Shown in pieces: positions 1 to 5,944 of a stretch of 7,293 nt of DNA; within the stretch, counting starts at the first letter, position 1, and each line of letters opens with the position of its first letter. The stretch spans positions 1 through 7,293 of the forward strand of contig JAUNHF010000087.1 of NCBI GenBank assembly GCA_030524065.1, written 5' to 3'. The notes below the pieces were generated by a model. The model was not told where the DNA came from. It saw only the letters and a program-made list of their open reading frames with translations, and ran no database searches. A program made the translations under genes and the position numbers. The stretch comes from Deinococcus sp. (lineage in GTDB: Bacteria > Deinococcota > Deinococci > Deinococcales > Deinococcaceae).

Positions 1-356
1 CCCAGTTCGTCCGGGTCGCGGCCGGCGTTGTCGGTGCTCAGCACCCAGATGGTCACCGCCGGGATGCCCAGTTCCAGGCACCATTCCAGCACCTCGTGGG
101 CCTTGTCGGCGCCGATAGAATGGCCCATCTCGCGCTGCAACCCGGCGGCCCGGGCAAAGCGGCGGTTGCCGTCCAGAATCAGGCCCAAGTGCTGCGGCAC
201 CGCGCCGTGTGCCTGCACCTGCGCCGCCAGGCGCGCTTCGTAGCCGCTGAGCAAAGCGCCGCGCACCGAGTCTTTGACATTTTGGCCGGCCTTCAGCCAG
301 CGGGCCGCCAGCTGCGTCTTGGAACTCTGTGCGGCAGCGGGGTCGTTCGGGGTCAC
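1..356 (-). CDS. uppS: Isoprenyl (cis-prenyl) diphosphate synthase, UppS family, 5' part only
   Basis: Reading leftward from a GTG at 356, 118 codons are open to the left edge, so the C-terminal half is missing. The family condenses isopentenyl diphosphate onto an allylic diphosphate to build Z-polyprenyl diphosphates, the lipid carrier of peptidoglycan synthesis. Visible hallmarks are HLGLILDGNRRFA at about residues 56-68, with the catalytic Asp at about 62, GHSIGADKAHEVLEWC at about 79-93, and the start of the conserved VTIWVLSTDN block at about 101-110. About 50 residues precede the DGN motif, longer than in E. coli UppS. DGNRR, rather than the DGNGR common in long-chain UppS, recalls the shorter-chain actinobacterial enzymes, so product length is uncertain. 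The GTG start is chosen because TAAACT lies 7 nt upstream and no Shine-Dalgarno is seen; the frame stays open further upstream. It is divergent from pnp. Confidence 0.88.
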   Translation of the reverse strand, partial: MTPNDPAAAQSSKTQLAARWLKAGQNVKDSVRGALLSGYEARLAAQVQAHGAVPQHLGLILDGNRRFARAAGLQREMGHSIGADKAHEVLEWCLELGIPAVTIWVLSTDNAGRDPDEL

Positions 357-363
357 GCCCCGC

Positions 364-369
364 AGTTTA
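364..369 (-). promoter_or_regulatory. -10 element of leaderless promoter for uppS
   Basis: On the minus strand TAAACT is followed by 7 nt and then the GTG at 356. A TANNNT box 6-7 nt before the start codon is the signature of leaderless transcripts in Deinococcus. No good -35 hexamer is visible, and the expected -35 area (about 387-392) falls inside the opposing pnp -10. Assignment is by pattern only. Confidence 0.6.
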
Positions 370-385
370 GCAGCGCCCTGCGGGC

Positions 386-391
386 TAGACT
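386..391 (+). promoter_or_regulatory. -10 element of leaderless promoter for pnp
   Basis: TAGACT is followed by 6 nt (GCGGGA) and the pnp ATG at 398, which would put the transcription start at or next to the A of the start codon. There is no proper Shine-Dalgarno. With a 17-bp spacer the -35 would lie at 363-368 (CAGTTT, a poor match), on top of the uppS -10 box. Confidence 0.62.
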
Positions 392-397
392 GCGGGA

Positions 398-2770
398 ATG
401 TTAGGAAAGACTTACAAGACGGTGCTGGGCGGCCGTGAACTGACCCTCGAGACGGGGCGGCTGGCCAAGCTGGTCAGCGGCTCGGTCACGCTGCGCTACG
501 GCGATACCTTGCTGCTGGTCACCGCCCAGGCCCGGCAGGAAAAAAGCACCCTGGACTTTTTGCCGCTCACAGTAGAATTCGAGGAAAAGCACTACGCCGT
601 GGGCAAAATCCCCGGCTCCTTCCAGCGGCGCGAAGGCCGCCCCGGTGAGCGGGCCATCTTAAGTGCCCGCATCACCGACCGGCAGATTCGGCCGCTGTTC
701 CCAAAAGGCTACCGCCACGAAACCCAGGTCATCATCACGGTGCTGAGCGCCGACCAGCAAAACGCCCCCGACGTGCTGGGGCCGATCGGCGCCGCCGCCG
801 CGCTGAGCATCTCCGACATTCCCTGGGGTGGCCCCACCGCCTGCGTGCGGGTGGGCCGGGTTGGGGGCGAATTCGTCATCAACCCCACCGCCGCGCAGCT
901 GGCGACTTCTGACCTGGACTTGGTGGTGGCCGGCACCCGCGACGCGGTAATGATGGTAGAAGCCGGCGCGCAGGTGGTGGCCGAAGACGACCTGGTGGAC
1001 GCCATCGAGTTCGCGCACGCCGAGATGCAGGGCGTGATCGGCCTGATCGAAACCATGCGCGAGGAGCTGGGCCGCGAAAAGTTCAACTATCTGGCCGACG
1101 ATAACCTGGGCCCCGACCTGGTGCCCGAACTGGCCGAAGCGGCCCGCGCCGGCGGCCTGCGCGACGCCCTGCTGACCCTGCGCAAGCAGGACCGCAGCAC
1201 CAACCTCAAGGCGCTGCGTGACCGCCTGATTCAGGACCGGCTGCCCGAAGGCGAAGCCGACGCGGCCGGCGCCAAAATAGAGGAGCTAAAAACCGCTTTT
1301 TCGCGGGTCGAAAAACAGGAACTGCGCCGTCTGATTCTGGAAGAAGACCTGCGGGCCGACGGCCGCGACACCCGCACGGTGCGGCCCATCTGGATCGAGA
1401 CGCGGCCGCTGCCCTGCGCCCACGGCAGCGCTATTTTTACGCGCGGCGAAACCCAGGTGCTGGGCGTGACCACCCTGGGCACCGAGCGCGACGAAATCCT
1501 GATTGACGACCTCACCGAGGAAACCGGCGACAAGTTCTTGCTGCACTACAACTTTCCGCCCTATTCCACCGGCGAAGTCAAGCGCATGGGCGCGCAGTCG
1601 CGCCGCGAAGTCGGCCACGGCAACCTTGCCAAGCGGGCGCTGAGCGCCGTGCTGCCTTCCTTCGAGGAGTTTCCCTACGTGATCCGCGTGGTGGGCGAAG
1701 TGCTGGAGTCCAACGGCTCCAGCTCTATGGCGACCGTATGTAGTGGGGCGCTGTCGCTGATGGACGCCGGCGTGCCGATCAAGGCACCGGTGGCCGGCGT
1801 GGCGATGGGCCTGGTCATGGAAGAGGGGCGTTACCGCATCCTCACCGATATTCTGGGCCTGGAAGACGCCCTGGGCGATATGGACTTCAAGGTCTGCGGC
1901 ACCGCTGAGGGCGTCACCGCGCTCCAGATGGATATCAAAATTGCGGGCATTACTCCCACCATCATGCGTGAAGCGCTGGCGCAGGCCAAGGAAGCCCGGC
2001 TGCATATCCTGGGCAAAATGGCTGAAGTGCTGCCCGCCCCCCGCGCCGAGCTGTCGCCCACAGCCCCGCGCATCATCTCTATGCGGATTGACCCCGAGCT
2101 GATCGGCAAAGTGATTGGCCCAGGCGGCAAGCAGGTGCGCGAGCTGGAAGCCATGGGCGCGCAGGTGACGATTGAGGAAGACGGCCTGGTGCGGATTTTC
2201 AGCGCCAGTGGCGCAGCCGCCCAGGCCGTGCAGGAGCGCATCACCGCCGTCACCTATCAGCCCAAGGTGGGCGACGAGTTCGAGGGCACGGTGGTCAAGA
2301 TTGCGCCGTTCGGGGCCTTTATCAACCTCTTCCCTGGCCAGGACGGCATGCTGCACATCTCGCAAATGAGCGAGGCGCGCATCGAAATGGTCGAAGAAGC
2401 CATGCTGATGGGCGACAAGGTACGCGTCAAAATCGTGAATATTGACGACCGGGGTAAGATTGACCTGATCCGCCCCGAGCTGGAAGGCAAAGTGCCGCCG
2501 CGTGAGGCGCGTGCCCCACGGGGTGAGCGCCGCGATGGGCCTGGACGCGGTGACCGTGGCCCCCGCCGCGAGCGTTCCGACCGGGCCCCAAGTGACCGGG
2601 CACAGGGTGACCGGCCGCAGGGTGGCTGGGCCAGCCCGGAAGGCCAGCAGATCCCCGGCCAGCCCAGCCCGGAACAATCCGCTCCCGATCAGCCAGCCCC
2701 CAGCGGGCCGTCCGAACTCAGCCGCCTGACCTTCGGCCCTGGCGACGGCGAACCGCGTAGCGAAAGCTGA
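398..2770 (+). CDS. pnp: Polynucleotide phosphorylase (PNPase)
   Basis: This 790-aa phosphate-dependent 3'-5' exoribonuclease degrades RNA and can add tails in reverse. The domain order is complete: RNase PH-like domain 1 (about 8-145), an all-helical linker (about 240-315), catalytic RNase PH-like domain 2 (about 320-545), a KH domain with the IGPGGK loop (573-578), and an S1 domain (about 625-694). Catalytic features are visible: SNGSSSMA (438-445) for phosphate binding, and [11 protein letters not shown] with D490, D496 and K498 matching the E. coli metal and catalytic residues D486, D492 and K494. Beyond S1, about 95 residues form a low-complexity tail rich in Arg, Asp, Gly, Pro and Gln, longer than the E. 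coli enzyme (711 aa). In D. radiodurans PNPase joins the Ro-like protein Rsr and a Y RNA to degrade structured RNA (established knowledge). The ATG at 398 is supported by the leaderless -10 box and family N-terminus. It is followed by a strong terminator. Confidence 0.97.
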   Translation: MLGKTYKTVLGGRELTLETGRLAKLVSGSVTLRYGDTLLLVTAQARQEKSTLDFLPLTVEFEEKHYAVGKIPGSFQRREGRPGERAILSARITDRQIRPLFPKGYRHETQVIITVLSADQQNAPDVLGPIGAAAALSISDIPWGGPTACVRVGRVGGEFVINPTAAQLATSDLDLVVAGTRDAVMMVEAGAQVVAEDDLVDAIEFAHAEMQGVIGLIETMREELGREKFNYLADDNLGPDLVPELAEAARAGGLRDALLTLRKQDRSTNLKALRDRLIQDRLPEGEADAAGAKIEELKTAFSRVEKQELRRLILEEDLRADGRDTRTVRPIWIETRPLPCAHGSAIFTRGETQVLGVTTLGTERDEILIDDLTEETGDKFLLHYNFPPYSTGEVKRMGAQSRREVGHGNLAKRALSAVLPSFEEFPYVIRVVGEVLESNGSSSMATVCSGALSLMDAGVPIKAPVAGVAMGLVMEEGRYRILTDILGLEDALGDMDFKVCGTAEGVTALQMDIKIAGITPTIMREALAQAKEARLHILGKMAEVLPAPRAELSPTAPRIISMRIDPELIGKVIGPGGKQVRELEAMGAQVTIEEDGLVRIFSASGAAAQAVQERITAVTYQPKVGDEFEGTVVKIAPFGAFINLFPGQDGMLHISQMSEARIEMVEEAMLMGDKVRVKIVNIDDRGKIDLIRPELEGKVPPREARAPRGERRDGPGRGDRGPRRERSDRAPSDRAQGDRPQGGWASPEGQQIPGQPSPEQSAPDQPAPSGPSELSRLTFGPGDGEPRSES

Positions 2771-2808
2771 AGCCAGCGCCCGCCTGGCAGCGTGAGAAGC
2801 CCTCACTG

Positions 2809-2834
2809 AAGCCCCCACTGGTCGGGGGCTTTTT
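2809..2834 (+). terminator. Intrinsic terminator of pnp
   Basis: An 8-bp perfect stem, AAGCCCCC (2809-2816) pairing with GGGGGCTT (2824-2831), has a 7-nt loop and ends in a run of five T (2830-2834). It lies 38 nt after the pnp stop codon. The minus-strand copy of the hairpin has no comparable T-run, so it should work mainly on pnp. Confidence 0.9.
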
Positions 2835-2901
2835 GCTGGGCTGGCTCCGTTGGTCTGGCTCCCGCTGCCCTGCGCGCGCCCCCCCTCAGCTGGGGCCACC
2901 C

Positions 2902-3168
2902 TCATTCAGAGCTGTACACCGATAGCAGCGAGGCCGCGACTGCGCCGATCAGGCCCACCGTGACCGGCAGGTCATGGCCGGCCAGTGCCCCTTTGGCCAC
3001 CAGATACAAACCGGCCACCGTCAGCGCCAGTGTGGCGATCAGCCACGGCCCCGTCACCCCACGGTGAGACACCTGCCGGCCCCAGGCGTAGCCAGCGACC
3101 ACCAGCAGGCCCGCGCCCAGCCAGCCCCACATCACTGCATCTACCGAACTGTCTCCTACGCCGCTCAT
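2902..3168 (-). CDS. Small hypothetical membrane protein, three predicted helices
   Basis: An 88-aa protein I do not recognise as a named family. After a short polar N-terminus (MSGVGDSSVD) come three hydrophobic stretches at about residues 13-30, 41-60 and 67-84, separated by RQVSHRG and a GHD-containing turn, so it is probably an inner-membrane protein spanning three times. No catalytic motif is seen. The ATG at 3168 is chosen because TATGCT lies exactly 6 nt upstream; an internal Met at residue 13 (MWGWLG) is the alternative. It is transcribed toward the pnp terminator and divergent from the TPR-like gene at 3218. Coding status rests on membrane-like composition, the promoter box and gene fit. 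Function unknown. Confidence 0.68.
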   Translation of the reverse strand: MSGVGDSSVDAVMWGWLGAGLLVVAGYAWGRQVSHRGVTGPWLIATLALTVAGLYLVAKGALAGHDLPVTVGLIGAVAASLLSVYSSE

Positions 3169-3174
3169 GCCCCC

Positions 3175-3180
3175 AGCATA
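3175..3180 (-). promoter_or_regulatory. -10 element of leaderless promoter for the 88-aa membrane protein
   Basis: On the minus strand TATGCT is followed by GGGGGC (6 nt) and the ATG at 3168. No convincing -35 is visible. It has the same form and spacing as the pnp and acyl-CoA-binding protein starts. Confidence 0.58.
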
Positions 3181-3204
3181 GCGGGAGGGTCTGTGCAGCG
3201 GGGG

Positions 3205-3210
3205 TAAACT
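3205..3210 (+). promoter_or_regulatory. -10 element of leaderless promoter for the TPR-like gene
   Basis: TAAACT is followed by GAGCCGT (7 nt) and the ATG at 3218. There is no Shine-Dalgarno and no clear -35. The hexamer is identical to the uppS box. It faces away from the 3175-3180 box, with 24 bp between the two. Confidence 0.6.
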
Positions 3211-3217
3211 GAGCCGT

Positions 3218-3538
3218 ATGAAACCGTCTCTGAGCGACGCCGCCGCCGCCCTGGAAGGAGCTGAGCGGGCCTACGCCGCCGGGCAGCCGGGCCGGGCCGA
3301 CTCGCAACTGGACCGTGCGCTGGCTCAATTGCTGCGCCTGCGGCCCAGTGCAGCGCGCGATACCTTACTGGCCCAGGTTCATCTGCGGCTGTACGTCCTG
3401 ACCCAGTTGAGCGGGCGCCTGGGGGCCAGCGAACAGCATCTGCGCTGGGGAGTCAGTTACGCCCGGACCGCTGGCGACGGTCCTACCCGCACCCTGGCGC
3501 AGCAGCTGTGGAACGACTGGCAGGCCGGCCGGGCATAA
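3218..3538 (+). CDS. Small helical hypothetical protein with TPR-like repeats
   Basis: A 106-aa, Ala/Leu/Arg/Gln-rich soluble protein with no signal peptide or membrane segment. Two helical hairpins resemble degenerate tetratricopeptide repeats: about 8-41 (AERAYAAGQPGRA ... LDRALAQLL, with Tyr, Gly and Ala at TPR-like spacing) and about 50-84 (LYVLTQLSGRLGASEQHL ... YA). Such folds usually bind other proteins, but the partner here is unknown. The ATG at 3218 is supported by TAAACT 7 nt upstream. The stop codon (TAA, 3536-3538) overlaps the T-tract of the terminator serving the opposing folate cluster, so genes are tightly packed. I see only a weak candidate for a forward terminator. The TPR assignment is from residue pattern only. 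Confidence 0.72.
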   Translation: MKPSLSDAAAALEGAERAYAAGQPGRADSQLDRALAQLLRLRPSAARDTLLAQVHLRLYVLTQLSGRLGASEQHLRWGVSYARTAGDGPTRTLAQQLWNDWQAGRA

Positions 3539-3567
3539 AAAATAAAAAGGCTTCCCCGCAGGGAAGC
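3537..3567 (-). terminator. Intrinsic terminator of the irrE-folate gene train
   Basis: On the minus strand a perfect 7-bp stem, GCTTCCC (3567-3561) with GGGAAGC (3556-3550), closes a TGCG tetraloop. It is followed by C and then T5-A-T6 (3548-3537). This is a textbook terminator 30 nt after the last minus-strand gene. The T-tract overlaps the TAA stop of the convergent plus-strand gene. Confidence 0.92.
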
Positions 3568-3596
3568 GCAGCGCGGGAACACCTTGCCCGGTACTT

Positions 3597-4067
3597 TTAG
3601 CGGGTAGGTTGCAGGGTCACCACGGTCTTGCCAGCTTCGCGGTCGTACGAGCACTGGGCATAGGCCTGTAGCAGCGGCTCGTTCGTCAACTGCGAGCGCA
3701 GCAGCACTGGCGCGGCCATGGCCCAGCTCTGGCCGGGCTCGTTGGAAACCCGGATGCTGTCTACCAACTCGTCCGACTCCAGCAGCATTTCACTGCGCAC
3801 GCTGTCGTCCTCGCCCAGCATGTTCTGGGCGGTCAGGGCGCTGCGAATCTCGCCCATCTCGGGCGCCTCGGCAATCTGTTCTTGGCAGTGCTCCAGGAAC
3901 TGGTATTTGCTGATGCCGTGGGCGTCACGGTCGGAGTACAGCGGGTTGTTGGGAATGGCCAGTCCCAGGGTCAGGTAGGCCAGGGCGGCCAGGGCCAGAG
4001 CCAGCACGATCCAGAGCGCCGTGCGCCCCGATCCACCCGGGCTGGATTTGGTCGTGTGTTCGTTCAT
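3597..4067 (-). CDS. Membrane-anchored hypothetical protein at the end of the folate cluster
   Basis: A 156-aa protein: a short polar N-terminus (MNEHTTKSSPGG), one strong transmembrane helix at about 16-38 (Leu/Ala-rich, starting TALWIVLALAL), then a roughly 115-residue domain predicted to lie outside the membrane. That domain carries two cysteines, C61 (LEHCQEQ) and C139 (AQCSYD), which could form a disulfide if exported. The layout, an anchor then FxxxC, an acidic middle and a C-terminal Cys strand, resembles many uncharacterised bacterial envelope proteins, but I cannot name a family. The frame is open upstream to 4232, but that would overlap folK by 134 nt with an unlikely Cys/Trp/Arg-rich sequence. 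The ATG at 4067 has GGAAG 4 nt upstream and lies 31 nt after folK. It is last in the train, before the terminator. No link to folate is evident. Confidence 0.8.
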   Translation of the reverse strand: MNEHTTKSSPGGSGRTALWIVLALALAALAYLTLGLAIPNNPLYSDRDAHGISKYQFLEHCQEQIAEAPEMGEIRSALTAQNMLGEDDSVRSEMLLESDELVDSIRVSNEPGQSWAMAAPVLLRSQLTNEPLLQAYAQCSYDREAGKTVVTLQPTR

Positions 4068-4098
4068 ATGGCTTCCACAATAGCGCGTTTGCGGGCAC

Positions 4099-4602
4099 TC
4101 AGCTGTTCCAGCTCTCGTCCTGCACTGGCAAAGTGTCCAGTATCCCGGTCCGCGCCAGCGCCCGCTGCACCGTTTCGCCGCTGACCGGATGGCGCAGGTC
4201 GGGAGCCAGATCGGCCAGCGGCGCCAGCACAAAGGCCCGCTCCCAGGCCAGCGGATGCGGTACGGTCAGGCGCGCCGAGGTAAGCACCTGTGTCCCGTAC
4301 ACAATCAGGTCCAGGTCCAGGGTGCGGGCTTCCCAGCGCACCGTGCGGGTGCGCCCGGCCTGGGTTTCCAGCGCCTGTAATCCGTCCAGCAGGGCCAGGG
4401 GGGCCAGGGAGGTGTCCAGCGCCGCCGCCGCATTCAGATAGTCGGGCTGTCCCGGCGGCCCACCCACCGGAGCTGTGCGGTAAAGCCGGCTGACTCCGCC
4501 CACCTCACCCAGGCGTGCCAGCCCGGCCAGGGCAGCCCGCAGCGTGGGCAAGGGCTCACCCAGGTTGGCTCCCAGCGCGATATAAGCGCAGGTCACGGGC
4601 AC
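4099..4602 (-). CDS. folK: 6-hydroxymethyl-7,8-dihydropterin pyrophosphokinase (HPPK)
   Basis: FolK transfers pyrophosphate from ATP to 6-hydroxymethyl-dihydropterin, making the substrate of FolP. The 167-aa product has all family hallmarks: YIALGANLG (7-15), the pterin-loop region LYRTAPVGGPPGQPDYLNAA (40-59), RWEARTLDLDLIVYG (89-103) with the two Mg-binding aspartates D96 and D98 (E. coli D95 and D97), VPHP (114-117) and ERAFVLAPLADLAP (121-134). The length is normal for the family. The start is GTG; the one at 4602 overlaps folB by 10 nt, while a second GTG at 4596 (Val3) would give a 4-nt GTGA overlap with the folB stop and is equally plausible. No clear Shine-Dalgarno precedes either, so translational coupling to folB is likely. 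It is followed after 31 nt by a membrane-protein gene. Confidence 0.96.
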   Translation of the reverse strand: MPVTCAYIALGANLGEPLPTLRAALAGLARLGEVGGVSRLYRTAPVGGPPGQPDYLNAAAALDTSLAPLALLDGLQALETQAGRTRTVRWEARTLDLDLIVYGTQVLTSARLTVPHPLAWERAFVLAPLADLAPDLRHPVSGETVQRALARTGILDTLPVQDESWNS

Positions 4603-4997
4603 TGCTCAGGGGCCGGCGCTTGCTCAGAGGACAGCAGTGTCTCGCGGTCCAGGGTCAGCTCGGCATAGATGTCACGGAAAATCCCGGCGACCGGCGCCGC
4701 TGGCTTGTGAACCCGCACCGTGACCCGCCGCAGGGGCGCATGAGCAGCCAGCAGCTCACGCGCAATGCGGGCCGTCAGCGTTTCGATCAGGTCAAAGCGT
4801 TCCCCAGTGACCAGCCGGGCAATCAGTGCATAGGCCTCGGCGTAGTTCACGGCCCCGGACAGATCATCGTCCAGGTCGGCAAAAGGGTAGTGCAGCTCAG
4901 CGTCCACCACGAAGCGGGCACCCAACTCGGCCTCGGCGGTAAAGACCCCGTGTCGCCCGAAGAACTCCAGGCCCTGCAACACCACGCGGCTGTTCAT
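4593..4997 (-). CDS. folB: Dihydroneopterin aldolase (DHNA)
   Basis: FolB cleaves 7,8-dihydroneopterin to 6-hydroxymethyl-dihydropterin and glycolaldehyde, just before FolK. The 134-aa protein carries GLEFFGRHGVFTAEAELG (9-26), VNYAEAY (50-56), FDLIETLTARIARELL (68-83) and VRVHKPAAPVAG (94-105). Against the S. aureus enzyme, whose active-site residues are E22, Y54, E74 and K100, the matching residues are E22, Y52, E72 and K98, so it should be active. A 20-residue polar tail follows the domain. The ATG overlaps the folP stop as ATGA, a sign of translational coupling, and AGAGG (5004-5008) lies 6 nt upstream as a ribosome binding site. Confidence 0.96.
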   Translation of the reverse strand: MNSRVVLQGLEFFGRHGVFTAEAELGARFVVDAELHYPFADLDDDLSGAVNYAEAYALIARLVTGERFDLIETLTARIARELLAAHAPLRRVTVRVHKPAAPVAGIFRDIYAELTLDRETLLSSEQAPAPEQCP

Positions 4998-5911
4998 GCG
5001 TCGCCTCTGATCAGGCTGTCCAGGCCTGCTTGCACCTTCAGCGCCTGCATGTGCTCGGGCACGGCATGCACGCGCACCATCGCTGCGCCGGCCCGCGCCG
5101 CGTGCAGATGCACCGCCAGCGAGCCGGGATCGCGCCGCGCCGGGTCTTGTTCGCCCGACAGCGCCCCGATCATGCCTTTGCGGCTGGCTCCGATCAACAC
5201 CGGCCAGGGCGAAGCCGCCAGGTCAGGCACCGCCCGCAGCAGGCTCAGGTTATGTTCCAGCGTCTTGCCAAAGCCCAGGCCAGGGTCCAGCAGCACGTCC
5301 GGCACGCCAGCGGCCTGCACCCGCTCCGCCTCGCGGCGCAGGTAGCCGTGGACTTCTGCCACCACATCTTCATACTGCGGGCGGTGCTGCATGGTGCGCG
5401 GCTCACCCTGCATGTGCATCAGACAAACGGGCGCACCCGCTGCGGCACACACCTGCACCATCCGGGGGTCGCGCAGGCCAGAGACGTCGTTGATCAGGTG
5501 GGCACCAGCCTGCAGGCTCACTTCCGCCACCTCAGCCTTGAGGGTATCCACGCTGACGATAAATCCGCGTGCGGCCAGCGCTGCGACCACTGGCCGCACC
5601 CGGTCAATTTCCTTAGCGGCGTCCACCCCACTGGACCCTGGCCGGGTGCTCTCCCCTCCCACGTCAATCATCAGTGCGCCAGCGCGGCGCATCTCCTCTG
5701 CCTGGGCCAGCGCAGCGGTCAGTCCAGCGTACTGGCCGCCATCACTAAAGGAATCGGGCGTCACGTTCAGGATGCCCATCACAGCGCAGCCGGTCCATTC
5801 CAGCTGCCAGCGGCCCCCTTGCCCAGTGACGCCGGCAACAGGGGGCAGCGGGCGGCAAAACTGGAGACGGTGCGGACGTGTCGGCCAGGCCAGGGTCATA
5901 TCCGACAGCAT
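4994..5911 (-). CDS. folP: Dihydropteroate synthase (DHPS)
   Basis: FolP joins p-aminobenzoate to hydroxymethyl-dihydropterin pyrophosphate, giving dihydropteroate; it is the sulfonamide target. The TIM-barrel motifs appear in order: MGILNVTPDSFSDGG (45-59, pyrophosphate-binding loop), MIDVGGESTRPGS (81-93), VSVDT (119-123), LINDVSG (139-145), LMHMQG (164-169), LLDPGLGFGKTLEHN (207-221) and IGASRKGMIG (240-249), with a C-terminal VRVHAV. The protein is 305 aa from 5911, or 301 aa from Met5 at 5899. The start is uncertain: a perfect 7-bp inverted repeat abuts the 5911 ATG where a ribosome site should be, whereas the 5899 ATG has TATGCT 7 nt upstream, matching the local leaderless pattern. About 40 residues precede the first motif, longer than in E. 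coli. It follows irrE by 33 nt (45 nt with the second start). Confidence 0.96.
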   Translation of the reverse strand: MLSDMTLAWPTRPHRLQFCRPLPPVAGVTGQGGRWQLEWTGCAVMGILNVTPDSFSDGGQYAGLTAALAQAEEMRRAGALMIDVGGESTRPGSSGVDAAKEIDRVRPVVAALAARGFIVSVDTLKAEVAEVSLQAGAHLINDVSGLRDPRMVQVCAAAGAPVCLMHMQGEPRTMQHRPQYEDVVAEVHGYLRREAERVQAAGVPDVLLDPGLGFGKTLEHNLSLLRAVPDLAASPWPVLIGASRKGMIGALSGEQDPARRDPGSLAVHLHAARAGAAMVRVHAVPEHMQALKVQAGLDSLIRGDA

Positions 5912-5912
5912 A
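5907..5912 (-). promoter_or_regulatory. Possible leaderless -10 element inside annotated folP start region
   Basis: On the minus strand TATGCT is followed by GTCGGAT (7 nt) and the ATG at 5899 (folP Met5). It has the same sequence as the box of the 88-aa gene. If used, the folate genes have their own promoter and folP starts four codons later than the longest frame. No good -35 is seen. Inference from pattern. Confidence 0.42.
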
Positions 5913-5929
5913 ACTGCTGGGGAGCAGTT
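5912..5929 (-). repeat. Inverted repeat in the irrE-folP gap
   Basis: AACTGCT and AGCAGTT form perfect 7-nt arms around four bases (CCCC on the minus strand). The dyad ends exactly one base before the 5911 ATG of folP. No T-run follows, so it is not an intrinsic terminator. It could be an RNA hairpin hiding the upstream region of folP, or a DNA operator for a dimeric regulator. Confidence 0.55.
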
Positions 5930-5944
5930 GGAAGCCGGGGAGGA

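Noticed and set aside
1286..2905. A 539-aa open frame on the minus strand across pnp
   Set aside because: It is antisense to the fully conserved pnp reading frame, is rich in His/Ala/Arg/Gly as expected of a high-GC shadow frame, and matches no family I recognise.
3573..3596. Plus-strand terminator after the TPR-like gene (CGGG...CCCG then GTACTTTT)
   Set aside because: The stem is only four base pairs with a nine-base loop and the T-run is short and displaced; too weak to call.
4077..4085. TATTGT upstream of the 4067 ATG as a leaderless -10
   Set aside because: The spacing to the ATG is 9 nt, it lacks the CT ending of the other boxes, and a GGAAG ribosome site is present, so ordinary operon translation is more likely.
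4068..4232. Upstream extension of the membrane-anchored protein gene to 4232
   Set aside because: It would overlap folK by 134 nt and adds an implausible Trp/Cys/Arg-rich segment; the ATG at 4067 has a ribosome site and leads straight into a normal membrane anchor.
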